In this document: one piece after another, positions 16,819 through 26,149 of the stretch
Numbering within the stretch: the first letter of the stretch is position 1
How the letters are laid out: every line of letters starts with the position of its first letter
Assembly: GCA_937873095.1 (NCBI GenBank)
Contig: CALMVI010000147.1
Coordinates: 1 to 59,285 of the forward strand
Source of the DNA: an uncultured Acetobacteraceae bacterium
GTDB lineage: Bacteria > Pseudomonadota > Alphaproteobacteria > Acetobacterales > Acetobacteraceae
Direction: 5' to 3'
DNA length: 59,285 bases
Position numbers and translations under genes: made by a program
Notes under the pieces: model-generated
Seen by the model: only the letters and a program-made list of their open reading frames with translations
Told to the model about the DNA's origin: nothing
The model's database searches: none

Positions 16819-18054
16819 CTATCCGCCTTTCAAGAACCGCGCAGCAAAAAACCCGTCCAGCCCGCCCCGGTCCGCCCACATCGCCGGTGTCGTCCGCAGC
16901 GCGCCCGTGCTGGTCAACGCCTGCGGAAGACCTGCCAGTTCCTCCTCCGTGAAGCGGGACGCAACCAGGCCCAACCGTTCCAGCTTCGACACCCGCTGCG
17001 GCCCCTCCTCGTCCTGCAGCGAGCAGACCGCGTAGATCAGCCGGCCGCCAGGGCGCAGCATGGCCGACGCCGCCTCGAGCAGCCTGTCCTGGCCGGCCGT
17101 CAAGGCTGCAAGGTCCTGCGGGCGCTTGATGTGCGGCAGATCGGGATGGCGGCGGATCGTGCCGGTGGCCGAGCACGGCGCGTCCAGCAGAACCGCGTCC
17201 AGCGGTTCGGGCGGACGCCAGGTGAGCGCGTCCGCCTGCACCACCTCCACCTCAAGGTTAAGGCGGGACAGATTCTCTCGCAGCCGCGGCAGCCGGCGCT
17301 CGCTCGCCTCCACCGCAATCACGCGCGCGCCGGTCGCCGCGAGCTGCGCCGCCTTGCCGCCAGGCGCCGCGCACAGGTCGGCCACGCGCTCCCCCGGCCG
17401 CGCCGCGAGCAGCCGCGCGGGCAGGGCGGCCGCCGCGTCCTGCACCCATAGCGTTCCGGCGGCGAAGCCCGGCAGGTCGACCACCCGCGTGCCGGAGGGC
17501 AGGCGCACCGAGCCGGTCGGCAGCAGCATGCCGCCATCAGGCACCTCGCTTCCGGGCATCAGCGTCAGGTCCAGCGGCGCTTCGTTCTGATGCGCGACCG
17601 CGATCGCGCGGGCCTGTGCACCCCAGGACGCCCAGAGCCAGGCCGGCGTGTCCAGCCGCGGCGAGTCGAGCTCGGCCATCGCCGCCGCACCACCTTCCGC
17701 CACCCGGCGCAGCACCGCGTTCACCAGCCCGGCAAAGGCAGACAGTTTCTGCGCCCGCGCCAACGCCACCGACGTCGCAACCGCGGCATGGGCCGGCGTG
17801 TCGAGCAGGAGCAGCTGCGCCGCGCCGAGCCGGAGGATCAGCCGCACCGCGTCCGGCGGCGCGCGCTTCAGATGCGGCTCCAGCACCGCGTCCAGCGTGC
17901 CGGCGCGGCGCAGCACGGTCGCGGCCAGGCGGTGCGCCGCCGCCCGGTCGCGCGCATCGCCCGGCGGCAGGCGGTCGAGTGCCTCCTCCAGAGGGCGATG
18001 CTGGTCGATGACGGCGCGCAGCATCGAAAGCGCGAATGACCGGGTGTTGTCCAT
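16819..18054 (-). CDS. rsmB: 16S rRNA (cytosine-967-C5)-methyltransferase RsmB
   Basis: A 411-residue RNA m5C methyltransferase. The N-terminal NusB-like RNA-binding domain covers about residues 5-130 (FALSMLRAVIDQ, LGAAQLLLLDTPAHAAVATS). The SAM-binding motif is VADLCAAPGGKAAQLA near residue 225, motif IV with one catalytic cysteine is LDAPCSATGTIRRHPD, and motif VI with the second is YAVCSLQDEEG. The two-domain arrangement separates it from other NSUN/RsmF proteins. It is divergent from the DUF3431 gene, with a 102-base gap. Confidence 0.93.
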   Translation of the reverse strand: MDNTRSFALSMLRAVIDQHRPLEEALDRLPPGDARDRAAAHRLAATVLRRAGTLDAVLEPHLKRAPPDAVRLILRLGAAQLLLLDTPAHAAVATSVALARAQKLSAFAGLVNAVLRRVAEGGAAAMAELDSPRLDTPAWLWASWGAQARAIAVAHQNEAPLDLTLMPGSEVPDGGMLLPTGSVRLPSGTRVVDLPGFAAGTLWVQDAAAALPARLLAARPGERVADLCAAPGGKAAQLAATGARVIAVEASERRLPRLRENLSRLNLEVEVVQADALTWRPPEPLDAVLLDAPCSATGTIRRHPDLPHIKRPQDLAALTAGQDRLLEAASAMLRPGGRLIYAVCSLQDEEGPQRVSKLERLGLVASRFTEEELAGLPQALTSTGALRTTPAMWADRGGLDGFFAARFLKGG

Positions 18055-18156
18055 CGGGCGGCGTCTCGGTTCGGGTGTCGTGGCGGCGAGCCGCCAGCTT
18101 GCGCGGCCCGCGGCCGGCAGTCAGAAGCGGCGAGCATCTCAGGGCCGAGCCAACCC

Positions 18157-19059
18157 ATGCACCAGCTTGTCATTGCGCGCTACGCCGAGACCCTCGACTG
18201 GCTTGCCGAGGTGCCGCCGGAGTTCGAGGTGCACGTCTACAACAAGGGCGCCCAGATAGTCTCGCAGTCTGCCGTCGCGCGGGCGGCCCACATCATCGAC
18301 CGGCCCAACGAGGGGCGGGAATCGGAAACCTACCTGACCCACATCGCACAGCTCCAGGCCGGTGGACAGGACCGGCCGGAGGACTCCTACGTGGTGTTCG
18401 CCCAGGGTGACCCGTTCGAGCACAGCCCCGACTTCCTGCGGCTGCTGGCCGCATGGCGGTCCTGGGCGCCCGTCCAGCCGCTGTCCTGGCGCTGGAAGAC
18501 CAGGCGCGACATCCCGCCCGCGCTGGTGCTGGCCCGTGAGACCGGCGGCTTCGTCGACGGCCTGCGCGTGCGGCCCGAGCTGTTCTCGCTGCAAAGCTGG
18601 ACGCCGCTCGGCTTCCACGACGTCGGCACGTTCTGGCTGCAGGAAACCTACCGGCAGGTTCACGGCCTGCCGGACGGCAGCAACATCGCCGCCCACTTCC
18701 TGGCGATGTGCGGGCTGCCGCAGCTCGCGGCGCAGGCCGACGCCCACCTGCTCGGCCGCTTCTCCTACGGGGCGGTGTTCGCGGCCAGGGTGCCGCTGCT
18801 GACGGCGGTCCCCGCTCATGGCCTGGCCGCACTGCGCCGTGCGGCGTTGGGGCACGAGGTGTACGGCTACGTGCTGGAACGCATGTGGCTGCACCTGTTC
18901 GGCATGGAGTTCCTGCTCCCCGCCCTGCTGCCGGGTGAGGCAGCGGTGCCGGCCCTGCCCCCCGGGCCGGTTTTCGTGCCGCCGGACCGCACCTCGCCCG
19001 CCAGGCGGCGCGTGAACAAGCTGGTCCGCCGCGTCGGCAGGCTCGTCGGCCGCGGCTGA
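18157..19059 (+). CDS. DUF3431-like protein (glycan-related, function unknown)
   Basis: A 300-residue protein beginning with LVIARYAETLDWLAEVPPEF and VHVYNKG, and with GRESETYLTHIAQLQ near residue 54 and VVFAQGDPFEH near 80. This pattern (voice of a short N-terminal strand, YNKG, then G-R-E-x-x-T-Y-L-x-H-I) is that of DUF3431 proteins, some of which occur in glycan-synthesis clusters. The C-terminus is basic (RRRVNKLVRRVGRLVGRG). It lies 20 bases upstream of the ArnT-like glycosyltransferase, which suggests a shared role in envelope sugar metabolism. No catalytic residues can be named. Confidence 0.6.
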   Translation: MHQLVIARYAETLDWLAEVPPEFEVHVYNKGAQIVSQSAVARAAHIIDRPNEGRESETYLTHIAQLQAGGQDRPEDSYVVFAQGDPFEHSPDFLRLLAAWRSWAPVQPLSWRWKTRRDIPPALVLARETGGFVDGLRVRPELFSLQSWTPLGFHDVGTFWLQETYRQVHGLPDGSNIAAHFLAMCGLPQLAAQADAHLLGRFSYGAVFAARVPLLTAVPAHGLAALRRAALGHEVYGYVLERMWLHLFGMEFLLPALLPGEAAVPALPPGPVFVPPDRTSPARRRVNKLVRRVGRLVGRG

Positions 19060-19079
19060 CCCGGTCGCGACGGCCGCAG

Positions 19080-20693
19080 ATGGCGCAGGAGAGAACGCGG
19101 CGCGTGGCGCTGTGGCTCGTCCTTTTCTGCCTGGCGCTCTGGCTGCCGGGCTTCTTCAGCCTGCCGCCCGGCGATCGCGACGAGAGCCGCTTCGCCCAGG
19201 CCAGCAAACAGATGAACGAGACCGGCGACTACGTCCGGATCATGAACGGCGCCGAGCCGCGCCTGCGCAAGCCGATCGGCATCTACTGGCTGCAGGCGGC
19301 CGCCGCTGCGGAAGCTGCAGGGCCTGGCCTCTGCAACCCGATCTGGCCGTATCGCATCCCCTCGCTTCTCGGCGGGCTGCTCGCCGTGCTTGCGACCTAC
19401 CGGGCCGGCCTGCTGCTGACGACCACGCTGCGCCAGGCAGGATTGGCGGCCGGCATGCTCGCCGCCTGCGTGCTGCTGACGGCCGAGACCCACATCGCCA
19501 AGACCGACGCCGCCCTGCTCGGCGCCGTCACGCTGGCGATGACGGTGCTGGCGCGCGCCTGGCTGGGCGAGGCGGTCGGCGGCGGGCGGGCGGCGCTGTT
19601 CTGGCTCGCGCTGGCGGGCGGCGTCCTGCTGAAGGGACCGATCGCGCCTGCCGTGCTCGGCCTGACGGCGGCCGCTCTCTGCGTCTGGGAGCGGCGCGCC
19701 GGCTGGCTCGCGGCACTTCGCCCGAGCTGGGGGGTGCCGCTGCTGCTCGCCGCCACGCTGCCGTGGTTCGTGGCGATCGGTCTGGCGACCCATGGGGCGT
19801 TCTTCGCCGATGCCTTGGGCCGCGACCTTGCCGGCAAGCTGGCCGGCGGGGCGGAAAGCCACGGCGCGCCGCCTGGACTGCACCTGCTGCTGCTGCCGCT
19901 GCTGGCGTTCCCGTCGACGATCCCGGTGCTGGCCGGGCTGCCCTGCGCCTGGGCCAGCCGGCGCGAGCGCGCCACGCGGTTCCTGATCGCCTGGGCGCTG
20001 CCGTCCTGGCTGATGTTCGAGGCGGTGCCGACCAAGCTGCCGCATTACACCCTGCCGCTCTACCCCGCCCTGTTCCTGCTGGCGGCGCGCGGCCTGGACC
20101 GGGCGCCGTCACGCCGCACGGCGCTGGTCGCCAGGGCCGCGCTGCTGCTGGCAACCGTGGCGATCGGGTTGGCTTCGGCGGGGCTGCCGGTCCTGCTGCA
20201 TGGCGCCTGGTGGCTCGGCCTGCCCAGCCTGGCCGCGTCTGCTCTGGCGGGATGGTTCGCCTGGCGGGGCCGGCTGGCCGCCGCGCTGTGCGCCGCCGTG
20301 CCGCTCTACGCCGGCCTGCTGCAGCTGGAGCTGCCAAATCTGCACGCGCTGTGGATCGGGCCGCGCCTGGTGGCGGCGTTGCGGCAGGATTGGCCGGCAA
20401 GCAACCCACGCGGCGCCGGCCTGGCGGTGGCGGGCTACGCCGAACCCAGCCTGGTCTTCCTGGCCGGCACCCAGACGCAACTGCTGCCCGACGGGGCGCA
20501 AGCCGCGCGTGCGCTGCAGGCCGGCATAGCCACCGCCGTGGTGGTCAGCGATCGCGAACTGGGGCGCTTTGCGGATGCGGCGCGGCCGCTGGGCCTGCAC
20601 TACCGGATCGCCGCAACCGTCTCCGGCTTCAACCCGTCGCGCGGCCGCTGGGTGGCGCTGAACCTGGTGCTGCCGAACCTTGTGCTCAGGTAG
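19080..20693 (+). CDS. ArnT-like membrane glycosyltransferase (GT39/GT83 type)
   Basis: A 537-residue integral membrane protein with roughly 11-12 hydrophobic helices. The first periplasmic loop has the catalytic acid pair in PPGDRDESRFAQASKQM near residues 30-46, and FKLPHYTLPLYPALFLLAAR (here TKLPHYTLPLYPALFL) lies around residue 320, both typical of ArnT/PMT-like transferases that move a sugar from a lipid carrier to lipid A or another acceptor. Length matches ArnT. The substrate is unknown. The gene overlaps the end of the receiver gene by 8 bases on the opposite strand. Confidence 0.8.
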   Translation: MAQERTRRVALWLVLFCLALWLPGFFSLPPGDRDESRFAQASKQMNETGDYVRIMNGAEPRLRKPIGIYWLQAAAAAEAAGPGLCNPIWPYRIPSLLGGLLAVLATYRAGLLLTTTLRQAGLAAGMLAACVLLTAETHIAKTDAALLGAVTLAMTVLARAWLGEAVGGGRAALFWLALAGGVLLKGPIAPAVLGLTAAALCVWERRAGWLAALRPSWGVPLLLAATLPWFVAIGLATHGAFFADALGRDLAGKLAGGAESHGAPPGLHLLLLPLLAFPSTIPVLAGLPCAWASRRERATRFLIAWALPSWLMFEAVPTKLPHYTLPLYPALFLLAARGLDRAPSRRTALVARAALLLATVAIGLASAGLPVLLHGAWWLGLPSLAASALAGWFAWRGRLAAALCAAVPLYAGLLQLELPNLHALWIGPRLVAALRQDWPASNPRGAGLAVAGYAEPSLVFLAGTQTQLLPDGAQAARALQAGIATAVVVSDRELGRFADAARPLGLHYRIAATVSGFNPSRGRWVALNLVLPNLVLR

Positions 20694-21063
20694 CGAACGG
20701 TGCGCCGTCCCCGCCGGCCTTGCGCACGTCTGCGATGGCCTGCAGCAGGGCGGGGGTGGTGAACGGTTTGGGCAGGAAGCGCTCATAGGCCGCCATGCCG
20801 CGAAGCTCGGCGTAGCGGCCGCTGATAAAGACCACGGGCAGCCTGGGGAAGATCTCGCGTGCGGCCCGCGCAAAGGCCAGGCCGTCCATGCCGGCGCCGA
20901 GATTGATGTCGGTGACAACGACCGAGGGCGGCCGTTCGGGAACCAGGAAGCTCAACGCCGCTTCGGCTGTTCCCAGGCCCTGGATGGCATGTCCCGCGTC
21001 GTGAAGCGCTTCCAGCAGGCAATCCCTGACCAGGTCGTCATCCTCCACGAGCAAGATTTCCAA
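20686..21063 (-). CDS. Single-domain response regulator (receiver protein)
   Basis: A stand-alone REC domain of about 125 residues. It has the acidic pocket (LLVEDDDLVRDCLLEAL), the phosphoacceptor aspartate in VVVTDINLGAGMDGL, and the conserved lysine in RFLPKPFTTPALL; no output domain follows. I chose the TTG at 21063 (GGGGGA upstream), which places the receiver at the very N-terminus; an ATG at 21159 would add 32 residues unlike any receiver. No kinase gene is adjacent, so its partner is unknown. It lies downstream of the M20 gene on the same strand. Confidence 0.8.
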   Translation of the reverse strand: MEILLVEDDDLVRDCLLEALHDAGHAIQGLGTAEAALSFLVPERPPSVVVTDINLGAGMDGLAFARAAREIFPRLPVVFISGRYAELRGMAAYERFLPKPFTTPALLQAIADVRKAGGDGAPFAT

Positions 21064-21248
21064 GCGATCCCCCAACTGCGCGAAAGTCTTTTGCTCGATG
21101 CAACCGGAGATGAAACTACACGCAATGGAGAGCGTGTCCGCAACGACACGGCGTTGCATCCTCAACACAAAACTGTGAGCCCCGCTCTTCGGCTACGGCT
21201 TTGCCAACCCTGTGTCCCTTCGGCCACAGCAGCGGCCGCAGATGACCG

Positions 21249-22427
21249 TTACCCGAGCAGCTCGAGGGCGGCGCCTGCCAGGGCCTGGGCACCCAGCCCG
21301 ATGCAGGCCTCGTCCGGCTGGTAGTGCGAGTTGTGCAGGTGGTCGTTCCGCCCGGCCGCGCCGGAGCCGATGCGCAGCACGAAACTCGGCACACGCTCGG
21401 CAATCATGGCGAAATCCTCCGCCCCCATGCTCGCCTCGCAGGGCACCAGCACCTCGCCCAGCTGGCGCGTCACGCCGGCGATGGCGGTCTGCAGCACGCC
21501 GTCGTCGTTCACCGTGGGCGGCACGCCTGGCGCCCAGTGCAGTTCCGACACGGTGCGCAGCGTGGCGTCCGTCCCGGCGCAGATCCGCCGCACCGCCGCT
21601 TCCGCCTGCATGCGCACCGAAGCGGACAGGGTGCGCACCGTGCCCAGCAACTCGCAGGAATCGGGGATGATGTTGTGCACCGTGCCGCCATGGATCGCGC
21701 CCACCGTGACGACGCAGGGGTCGAGCGGCCCGATTTCGCGCGACACCACCGTCTGCAGCGTTGTCACCAGCTGGGCTGCGGCGACGATCGGGTCCACGGT
21801 GGTGTGCGGGTAGGCGGCATGGCCCGACACGCCGCGGACCACGATGCGGAACCGGTCGCAGGCGGCGTAGGTGGCGCCGCGCACCGCGCCGAAGGTGCCG
21901 ACCGGCATTTCGGGATGGTTGTGAAAGCCGAGTGCGACGTCCACGCCGTCGAGCGCCCCGTCGGCGATCATCGCCGCGGCGCCGCCCAGGATCTCCTCGG
22001 CCGGCTGGAACAGCAGCCGCACCGTGCCCGCCATCTGCGGCGCGAGCTTGGCCAGGATCGCGGCCACGCCGAGCAGGGTGGAGCTGTGCACGTCGTGCCC
22101 GCAGGCATGCATGCGGCCAGGGTTCTGGCTGGCGAAGGCCAGCCCGGTGCGCTCCTCGATCGGCAGCGCGTCCATGTCGCCGCGCAACGCCAGCACGGGG
22201 CCCGGCCGGCCGCCCTGGATCGTGCCGACCACCCCGGTCCGGCCGACCCCGGTCCTGGCGGAAATGCCGAGCCGGGCGAGTTCGCGCGCGACCACGCCTG
22301 CGGTGCGGTGCTCCTCGAACGCCAGTTCGGGATGGGCGTGCAGCTCGCGCCGGATCGCGATCAGCGCGGGCTCCTCGTCCTGGGCCAGGCCGGCGATGGC
22401 GGATCGGAAATCGTTGATGTGTCCCAA
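21249..22427 (-). CDS. M20 family amidohydrolase
   Basis: A metal-dependent amidohydrolase of about 392 residues, similar to hippurate hydrolase and N-acyl-amino-acid deacylases. Visible are ELHAHPELAFEEHRTAG, the first metal-site region ALRGDMDALPIEE, the ligand segment HACGHDVHSS, the catalytic PAEE, the HNHP ligands in LGFHNHPEMPVGTFG, and HNIIPDSCELLGTVR. The TTG start at 22427 gives normal length; a frame to an ATG at 22502 adds 25 residues with no family similarity. It is divergent from manC. Confidence 0.85.
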   Translation of the reverse strand: MGHINDFRSAIAGLAQDEEPALIAIRRELHAHPELAFEEHRTAGVVARELARLGISARTGVGRTGVVGTIQGGRPGPVLALRGDMDALPIEERTGLAFASQNPGRMHACGHDVHSSTLLGVAAILAKLAPQMAGTVRLLFQPAEEILGGAAAMIADGALDGVDVALGFHNHPEMPVGTFGAVRGATYAACDRFRIVVRGVSGHAAYPHTTVDPIVAAAQLVTTLQTVVSREIGPLDPCVVTVGAIHGGTVHNIIPDSCELLGTVRTLSASVRMQAEAAVRRICAGTDATLRTVSELHWAPGVPPTVNDDGVLQTAIAGVTRQLGEVLVPCEASMGAEDFAMIAERVPSFVLRIGSGAAGRNDHLHNSHYQPDEACIGLGAQALAGAALELLG

Positions 22428-22531
22428 AGACCTGACTTTCGATGCCCCAATGGTGTAGCTTGCAGCGCGCGGCACCGCGCTGGCAAGCAAATCGCCTGCC
22501 ATGGGTGCCGTCCATCGCAGGCGGAGACGGC

Positions 22532-24040
22532 ATGGACCACCAGCACCTTGCAGAAACGATGGTCCAGGGTCCGGCGGCCGATCAGCCGGCCTCAGCGACG
22601 GCCATGCCCGGTCCGGTCGCGTCCGGCCTGGTCGTTCCGGTGATCCTGTCCGGCGGATCCGGCACCAGGTTGTGGCCGGTTTCGCGGGAGAGCTTCCCCA
22701 AGCAGCTCTGGCCGCTGATCTCCGAGCGCTCGATGATCCAGGAGACGGCCCTGCGCGCCGCCGGCCCTGGCTTCGCGCCGCCGGTGGTGGTGTGCAACGA
22801 GGAGCATCGCTTCCTGATCGCCGAGCAGCTGCGCGAGGCCCGCATCGAGGGCGCGCGCGTGCTGCTGGAGCCGGTGGGCCGCAACTCGGCGCCCGCCATC
22901 GCGGCGGCCGCCCTGCTCGTGGCCGAGACGTCGCCCGAAGCCGTCATTTGGATGATGGCGGCCGACTCCTCGATCACCCGGCACGAAGCGCTTGCGTCGG
23001 CCCTGGCCGATGCGGTGGCTGCCGCACGTGCCGGCCGGATCGTCACCTTCGGCATGAAGCCCAACTCCGCCGAGACCGGCTACGGCTACATCGAGGTGGG
23101 CGCCCCTCTGCCCGGCAGCCCCGGCGTGCACGCGGTCGCGAGCTTCGTCGAGAAGCCGGACGCAGCCGGTGCCGCGGCCCTGTCCGCCGACGGCCACCAT
23201 TTGTGGAACAGCGGCATGTTCGTCTTCACCGCGTCCACCCTGCTCGCCGAGATGGAGACGTTCGCGCCGGAGGTGATGGCGGCGGTGCGCCGCGCCATGC
23301 TGTCGCGCAGCAGCGACCTCGACTTCATCCGGCTGGACCGCGCGGCGTTCTCCTCCTGCCCCGACATAAGCCTGGACTACGCGGTGGCCGAGCGCACCCA
23401 CCGTGCCGCCGTGGTGCCGGCCGATCTCGGCTGGTGCGATGTGGGCAGCTGGAACGCGCTGTGGGAACTCGGGGCCAAGGACGGCGACGGCAATGTCAGC
23501 CTGGGCGACGTGCTGCTGGAGGGCTCGCACGGCTGCTACGCGCGCAGCGACGGCATGCTGACCGCGGTGGTGGGCGTGAAGGACACGATCGTGGTGACCA
23601 CCGCGGACGCCGTGCTGGTGATGCACCGCGACCGCGCGCAGGACGTCAAGCGCGTGGTGGAGCGGCTGCGCGCGGCAGGCCGGCACGAGGCGGCGGCGCA
23701 TAACCGCGCCTACCGCCCCTGGGGGTTCTACGAAAGCCTGATCAACGGCGAGCGTTTCCAGGTCAAGCGCATCGTGGTCAAGCCGGGCGAGAAGCTGTCA
23801 TTGCAGAAACATTTCCACCGGGCGGAACACTGGGTGGTCGTTGCCGGCACGGCGATGGTGGTGCGCGACGAGGACCGCGTGATGGTGCGTGAGAACGAGA
23901 GCATCTACCTGCCGCTCGGCTGCGTGCACCGGCTGGAGAACCCTGGGCGGATCCCCCTGGAACTGATCGAGGTGCAGTCCGGCGCCTATCTGGGCGAGGA
24001 CGACATCGTGCGCATCGAGGACACGTACGGGCGGAGCTGA
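22532..24040 (+). CDS. manC: Mannose-1-phosphate guanylyltransferase / mannose-6-phosphate isomerase
   Basis: A 502-residue bifunctional enzyme giving GDP-mannose precursors for polysaccharide. The N-terminal nucleotidyltransferase has ILSGGSGTRLWPVSRESFPK near residues 40-60 and FVEKPDAAGAAAL. The C-terminal type II isomerase cupin has PWGFYESLINGERFQVKRI, KLSLQKHFHRAEHWVVVAGT and YLPLGCVHRLENPG. The ATG at 22532 is preceded by GGCGGAG; an upstream frame from 22442 adds residues without family similarity. Residues 1-33 precede the domain. It could supply capsule or exopolysaccharide synthesis. Confidence 0.93.
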   Translation: MDHQHLAETMVQGPAADQPASATAMPGPVASGLVVPVILSGGSGTRLWPVSRESFPKQLWPLISERSMIQETALRAAGPGFAPPVVVCNEEHRFLIAEQLREARIEGARVLLEPVGRNSAPAIAAAALLVAETSPEAVIWMMAADSSITRHEALASALADAVAAARAGRIVTFGMKPNSAETGYGYIEVGAPLPGSPGVHAVASFVEKPDAAGAAALSADGHHLWNSGMFVFTASTLLAEMETFAPEVMAAVRRAMLSRSSDLDFIRLDRAAFSSCPDISLDYAVAERTHRAAVVPADLGWCDVGSWNALWELGAKDGDGNVSLGDVLLEGSHGCYARSDGMLTAVVGVKDTIVVTTADAVLVMHRDRAQDVKRVVERLRAAGRHEAAAHNRAYRPWGFYESLINGERFQVKRIVVKPGEKLSLQKHFHRAEHWVVVAGTAMVVRDEDRVMVRENESIYLPLGCVHRLENPGRIPLELIEVQSGAYLGEDDIVRIEDTYGRS

Positions 24041-24135
24041 CGGCCGGGGATCTCGCAGCCATCAAAACCCTGGAACGCCGCGGCAAAACGCGCCAATCCT
24101 TGTGGTTGTAGAGCAGGAAGGCAGGGCGAGTGACC

Positions 24136-25113
24136 ATGAAGACCATCGGCTTGCTGCGGAACCGGACCGTTGCTGTCCTACTGTTGAGCACGGGCGCTCT
24201 TGCGTGCGGGTCAGCCAGCGCGGCCGAGCCGGACGCGCAGGCACGGTTGCAGCAAGCCTGGCGCGCGGCCATCGAAGCCACGCCTCTGCCGCGGGAAGGG
24301 TGCTTCACCGCTGCCTTTCCGAGCGCGGAATGGCATGCGGCCGCATGCAAGGCGGCCCCGTTGCGTCCTTACGTGCCGAGGGACGGGCATCGCGGTTTCA
24401 CGGTCGGCGACGGCAACGACTACGCGGCGGTGGCATCCAGCCTGGTGTCGTCCGGAACGGGGTCGTTCCCGCGCGTCAGCGGCGTGAAGAGCGAGACGGG
24501 CTATGGCGGTCAGGCGAACACCTACTCCATCCAGCTCAACTCGCAGTTCTTCACGACAGCGGTCTGCAACGGTGCTGCCACCCCGTCATCCTGCCTGGGC
24601 TGGCAGCAATTCGTCTATTCGACCTCCAGCGGCGCCGCGTTCATGCAGTACTGGCTGATCGATTACGGGCCCACCTGCCCGGCCGGCGGATGGATGGCCT
24701 ATGGCGGCGATTGCTACAGGAACAGCAGCGCGGTCTCCGTGCCTGCGCTGCCGATCGCCCAACTGGCCAACCTCAAGCTGACCGGCAGTGCCGCGGCTGG
24801 CGGCACGGACCGCTTCGTCATGACCACCGCGACGCAGGCTTACAGCACCTCTGGCCGAGACAGCGTGGTCGATCTGGCGGCGGCGTGGAACGCGGCCGAG
24901 TTCAACGTCGTGGGCGATGGCGGCGGGTCGCAGGCCAAGTTCAACAAAGGTGCCGCGATCACCGTGTCGGTGGCGCTGCAGGATGGCGGCACTGCAGCCC
25001 CAGCCTGCGCGTCCCAGAGCGGGACCACGGGCGAGACCAACAACCTGACGCTCGGCGCCTGCAGTGCGAAGGGCGGCGCCACGCCCGCAATCACCTTTAC
25101 CGAACACCGCTGA
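24136..25113 (+). CDS. Secreted protein of unknown function
   Basis: A 325-residue exported protein: a signal peptide (MKTIGLLRNRTVAVLLLSTG then ALACGSASA) is followed by a mature part with GFTVGDGNDYAAVASSLVSS, the repeated cysteine pairs TTAVCNGAATPSSCLGWQQF and CPAGGWMAYGGDCYRNSSAV, and the aromatic WQQFVYSTSS and QYWLIDYGPTCPAG segments. I recognise a broad family of secreted bacterial proteins with this mid-section, but no function. The ATG at 24136 was preferred to a GTG at 24130. It ends near the convergent phbB. Confidence 0.65.
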   Translation: MKTIGLLRNRTVAVLLLSTGALACGSASAAEPDAQARLQQAWRAAIEATPLPREGCFTAAFPSAEWHAAACKAAPLRPYVPRDGHRGFTVGDGNDYAAVASSLVSSGTGSFPRVSGVKSETGYGGQANTYSIQLNSQFFTTAVCNGAATPSSCLGWQQFVYSTSSGAAFMQYWLIDYGPTCPAGGWMAYGGDCYRNSSAVSVPALPIAQLANLKLTGSAAAGGTDRFVMTTATQAYSTSGRDSVVDLAAAWNAAEFNVVGDGGGSQAKFNKGAAITVSVALQDGGTAAPACASQSGTTGETNNLTLGACSAKGGATPAITFTEHR

Positions 25114-25125
25114 CGCGGCGGTTCC

Positions 25126-25173
25126 GGCCCAGCCTTCAGGACCCGCAGCCTTCAGTACCCGCAGCCTTCAATA
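25126..25173. repeat. Tandem 16-bp repeat between convergent genes, three copies
   Basis: The core CAGCCTTCA occurs at 25130, 25146 and 25162, period 16, with unit CCCGCAGCCTTCAGTA. The third copy contains the phbB stop codon (25168-25170). It is a short local duplication at the 3' end of phbB. Confidence 0.8.
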
Positions 25174-25890
25174 CATGTGCTGCCCGCCGTTGATCGACAG
25201 CGTGGCGCCGGTGATGAAATCGGCGTCGTCGGCGGTCAGGAACAGCACGCCACGCGCGATGTCGTCCGCCCGGCCGAGCCGGCCCATCGGTATGCGGGCG
25301 ATGATCTTCTGCAGCACGTCCTCGGGCACGGCGCGCACCATGTCGGTGTCCACGTAGCCGGGCGCGATGGCGTTGACCGTGATGCCGAACCGCGCACCCT
25401 CCTGCGCCAGCGCCTTGGTGAAGCCGTGAATGCCCGACTTGGCGGCGGCGTAGTTCACCTGGCCGTACTGCCCGGCCTGGCCGTTGATAGACCCAACGTT
25501 GACGATCCGGCCGAATTTCTTGGCGCGCATCGCGTCGAAGGTCAGCTTGCACAGGTTGAAGCAGGAGCCGAGATTGGTGTCGATCACCGCGTCCCACATC
25601 TCGCGGCTCATCTTGGCCATCACGCCGTCGCGCGTGATGCCTGCGTTGTTGACGAGTATCTCGATCGGTCCTTGGTCTTCGTGGACGCGGTTGACGGCTG
25701 TCTGACAGGCGGCAAAGTCGCCCGCATCGAATTTCTGCACCGGAATGCCGGTCTCTGCATGGAAAGCTTCGGCCGCCGTGTCGTTGCCGGCGTAGCTGGC
25801 CACCACCTGCCGCCCGGCCGCCTTCAGCGCGATGCTGATCTGCGCGCCGATCCCGCGGGTTCCGCCGGTGACGAGTGCGATCCGAGCCAT
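25168..25890 (-). CDS. phbB: Acetoacetyl-CoA reductase PhbB
   Basis: A 240-residue short-chain dehydrogenase making (R)-3-hydroxybutyryl-CoA for polyhydroxybutyrate. The NADP-binding start is ALVTGGTRGIGAQI, followed by NNAGITRDGVMAKM, the catalytic serine in VNVGSINGQAGQYGQVNYAA, and the YxxxK tyrosine and lysine (YAAAKSG) with PGYVDTDMVRAVPE behind. The MAKMSREMWDAVIDTNL segment is typical of PhaB rather than FabG. A strong AGGAGG precedes the ATG. A phasin gene at 47351 supports PHB storage in this organism. Confidence 0.9.
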   Translation of the reverse strand: MARIALVTGGTRGIGAQISIALKAAGRQVVASYAGNDTAAEAFHAETGIPVQKFDAGDFAACQTAVNRVHEDQGPIEILVNNAGITRDGVMAKMSREMWDAVIDTNLGSCFNLCKLTFDAMRAKKFGRIVNVGSINGQAGQYGQVNYAAAKSGIHGFTKALAQEGARFGITVNAIAPGYVDTDMVRAVPEDVLQKIIARIPMGRLGRADDIARGVLFLTADDADFITGATLSINGGQHMY

Positions 25891-26149
25891 GCTGACTTCC
25901 TCCTTTTATCAAGCCTTTGGCCGCATATGAGACGCCCGCCGCAGCTTGGGCAAGGCTCGGCGGCCCGTTTGTAACGTTAACGAACTAAACGAAGTCGTCA
26001 TTTGACGAATCCGGAACGTAGAGGAAATGTTAGGCTTTGGCGGTCAGGTTGGTCATGCGCTTCGAAGAACTCGCGGCGCCGCAGCGTTCCGGCCAAAATC
26101 GTCGGGCCAGGCCGATGCGTCCCTCAACCAGTAGCGGGGTCTAGTCACC
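25891..26149. other. Intergenic region between divergent phbB and the hypothetical gene
   Basis: 259 bases without a gene. It is less GC-rich than its surroundings and contains the palindrome CGTTAACG near 25974-25981 and a TTGACG at 26002-26007 that could be a -35 element for the rightward gene, though no good -10 at 16-18 bases is visible. It must hold the phbB promoter on the minus strand. Confidence 0.5.

Noticed and set aside
24041-24135. Riboswitch or attenuator before the secreted-protein gene
   Set aside because: Only 95 bases with no clear paired structure or ligand-type motif that I could see.
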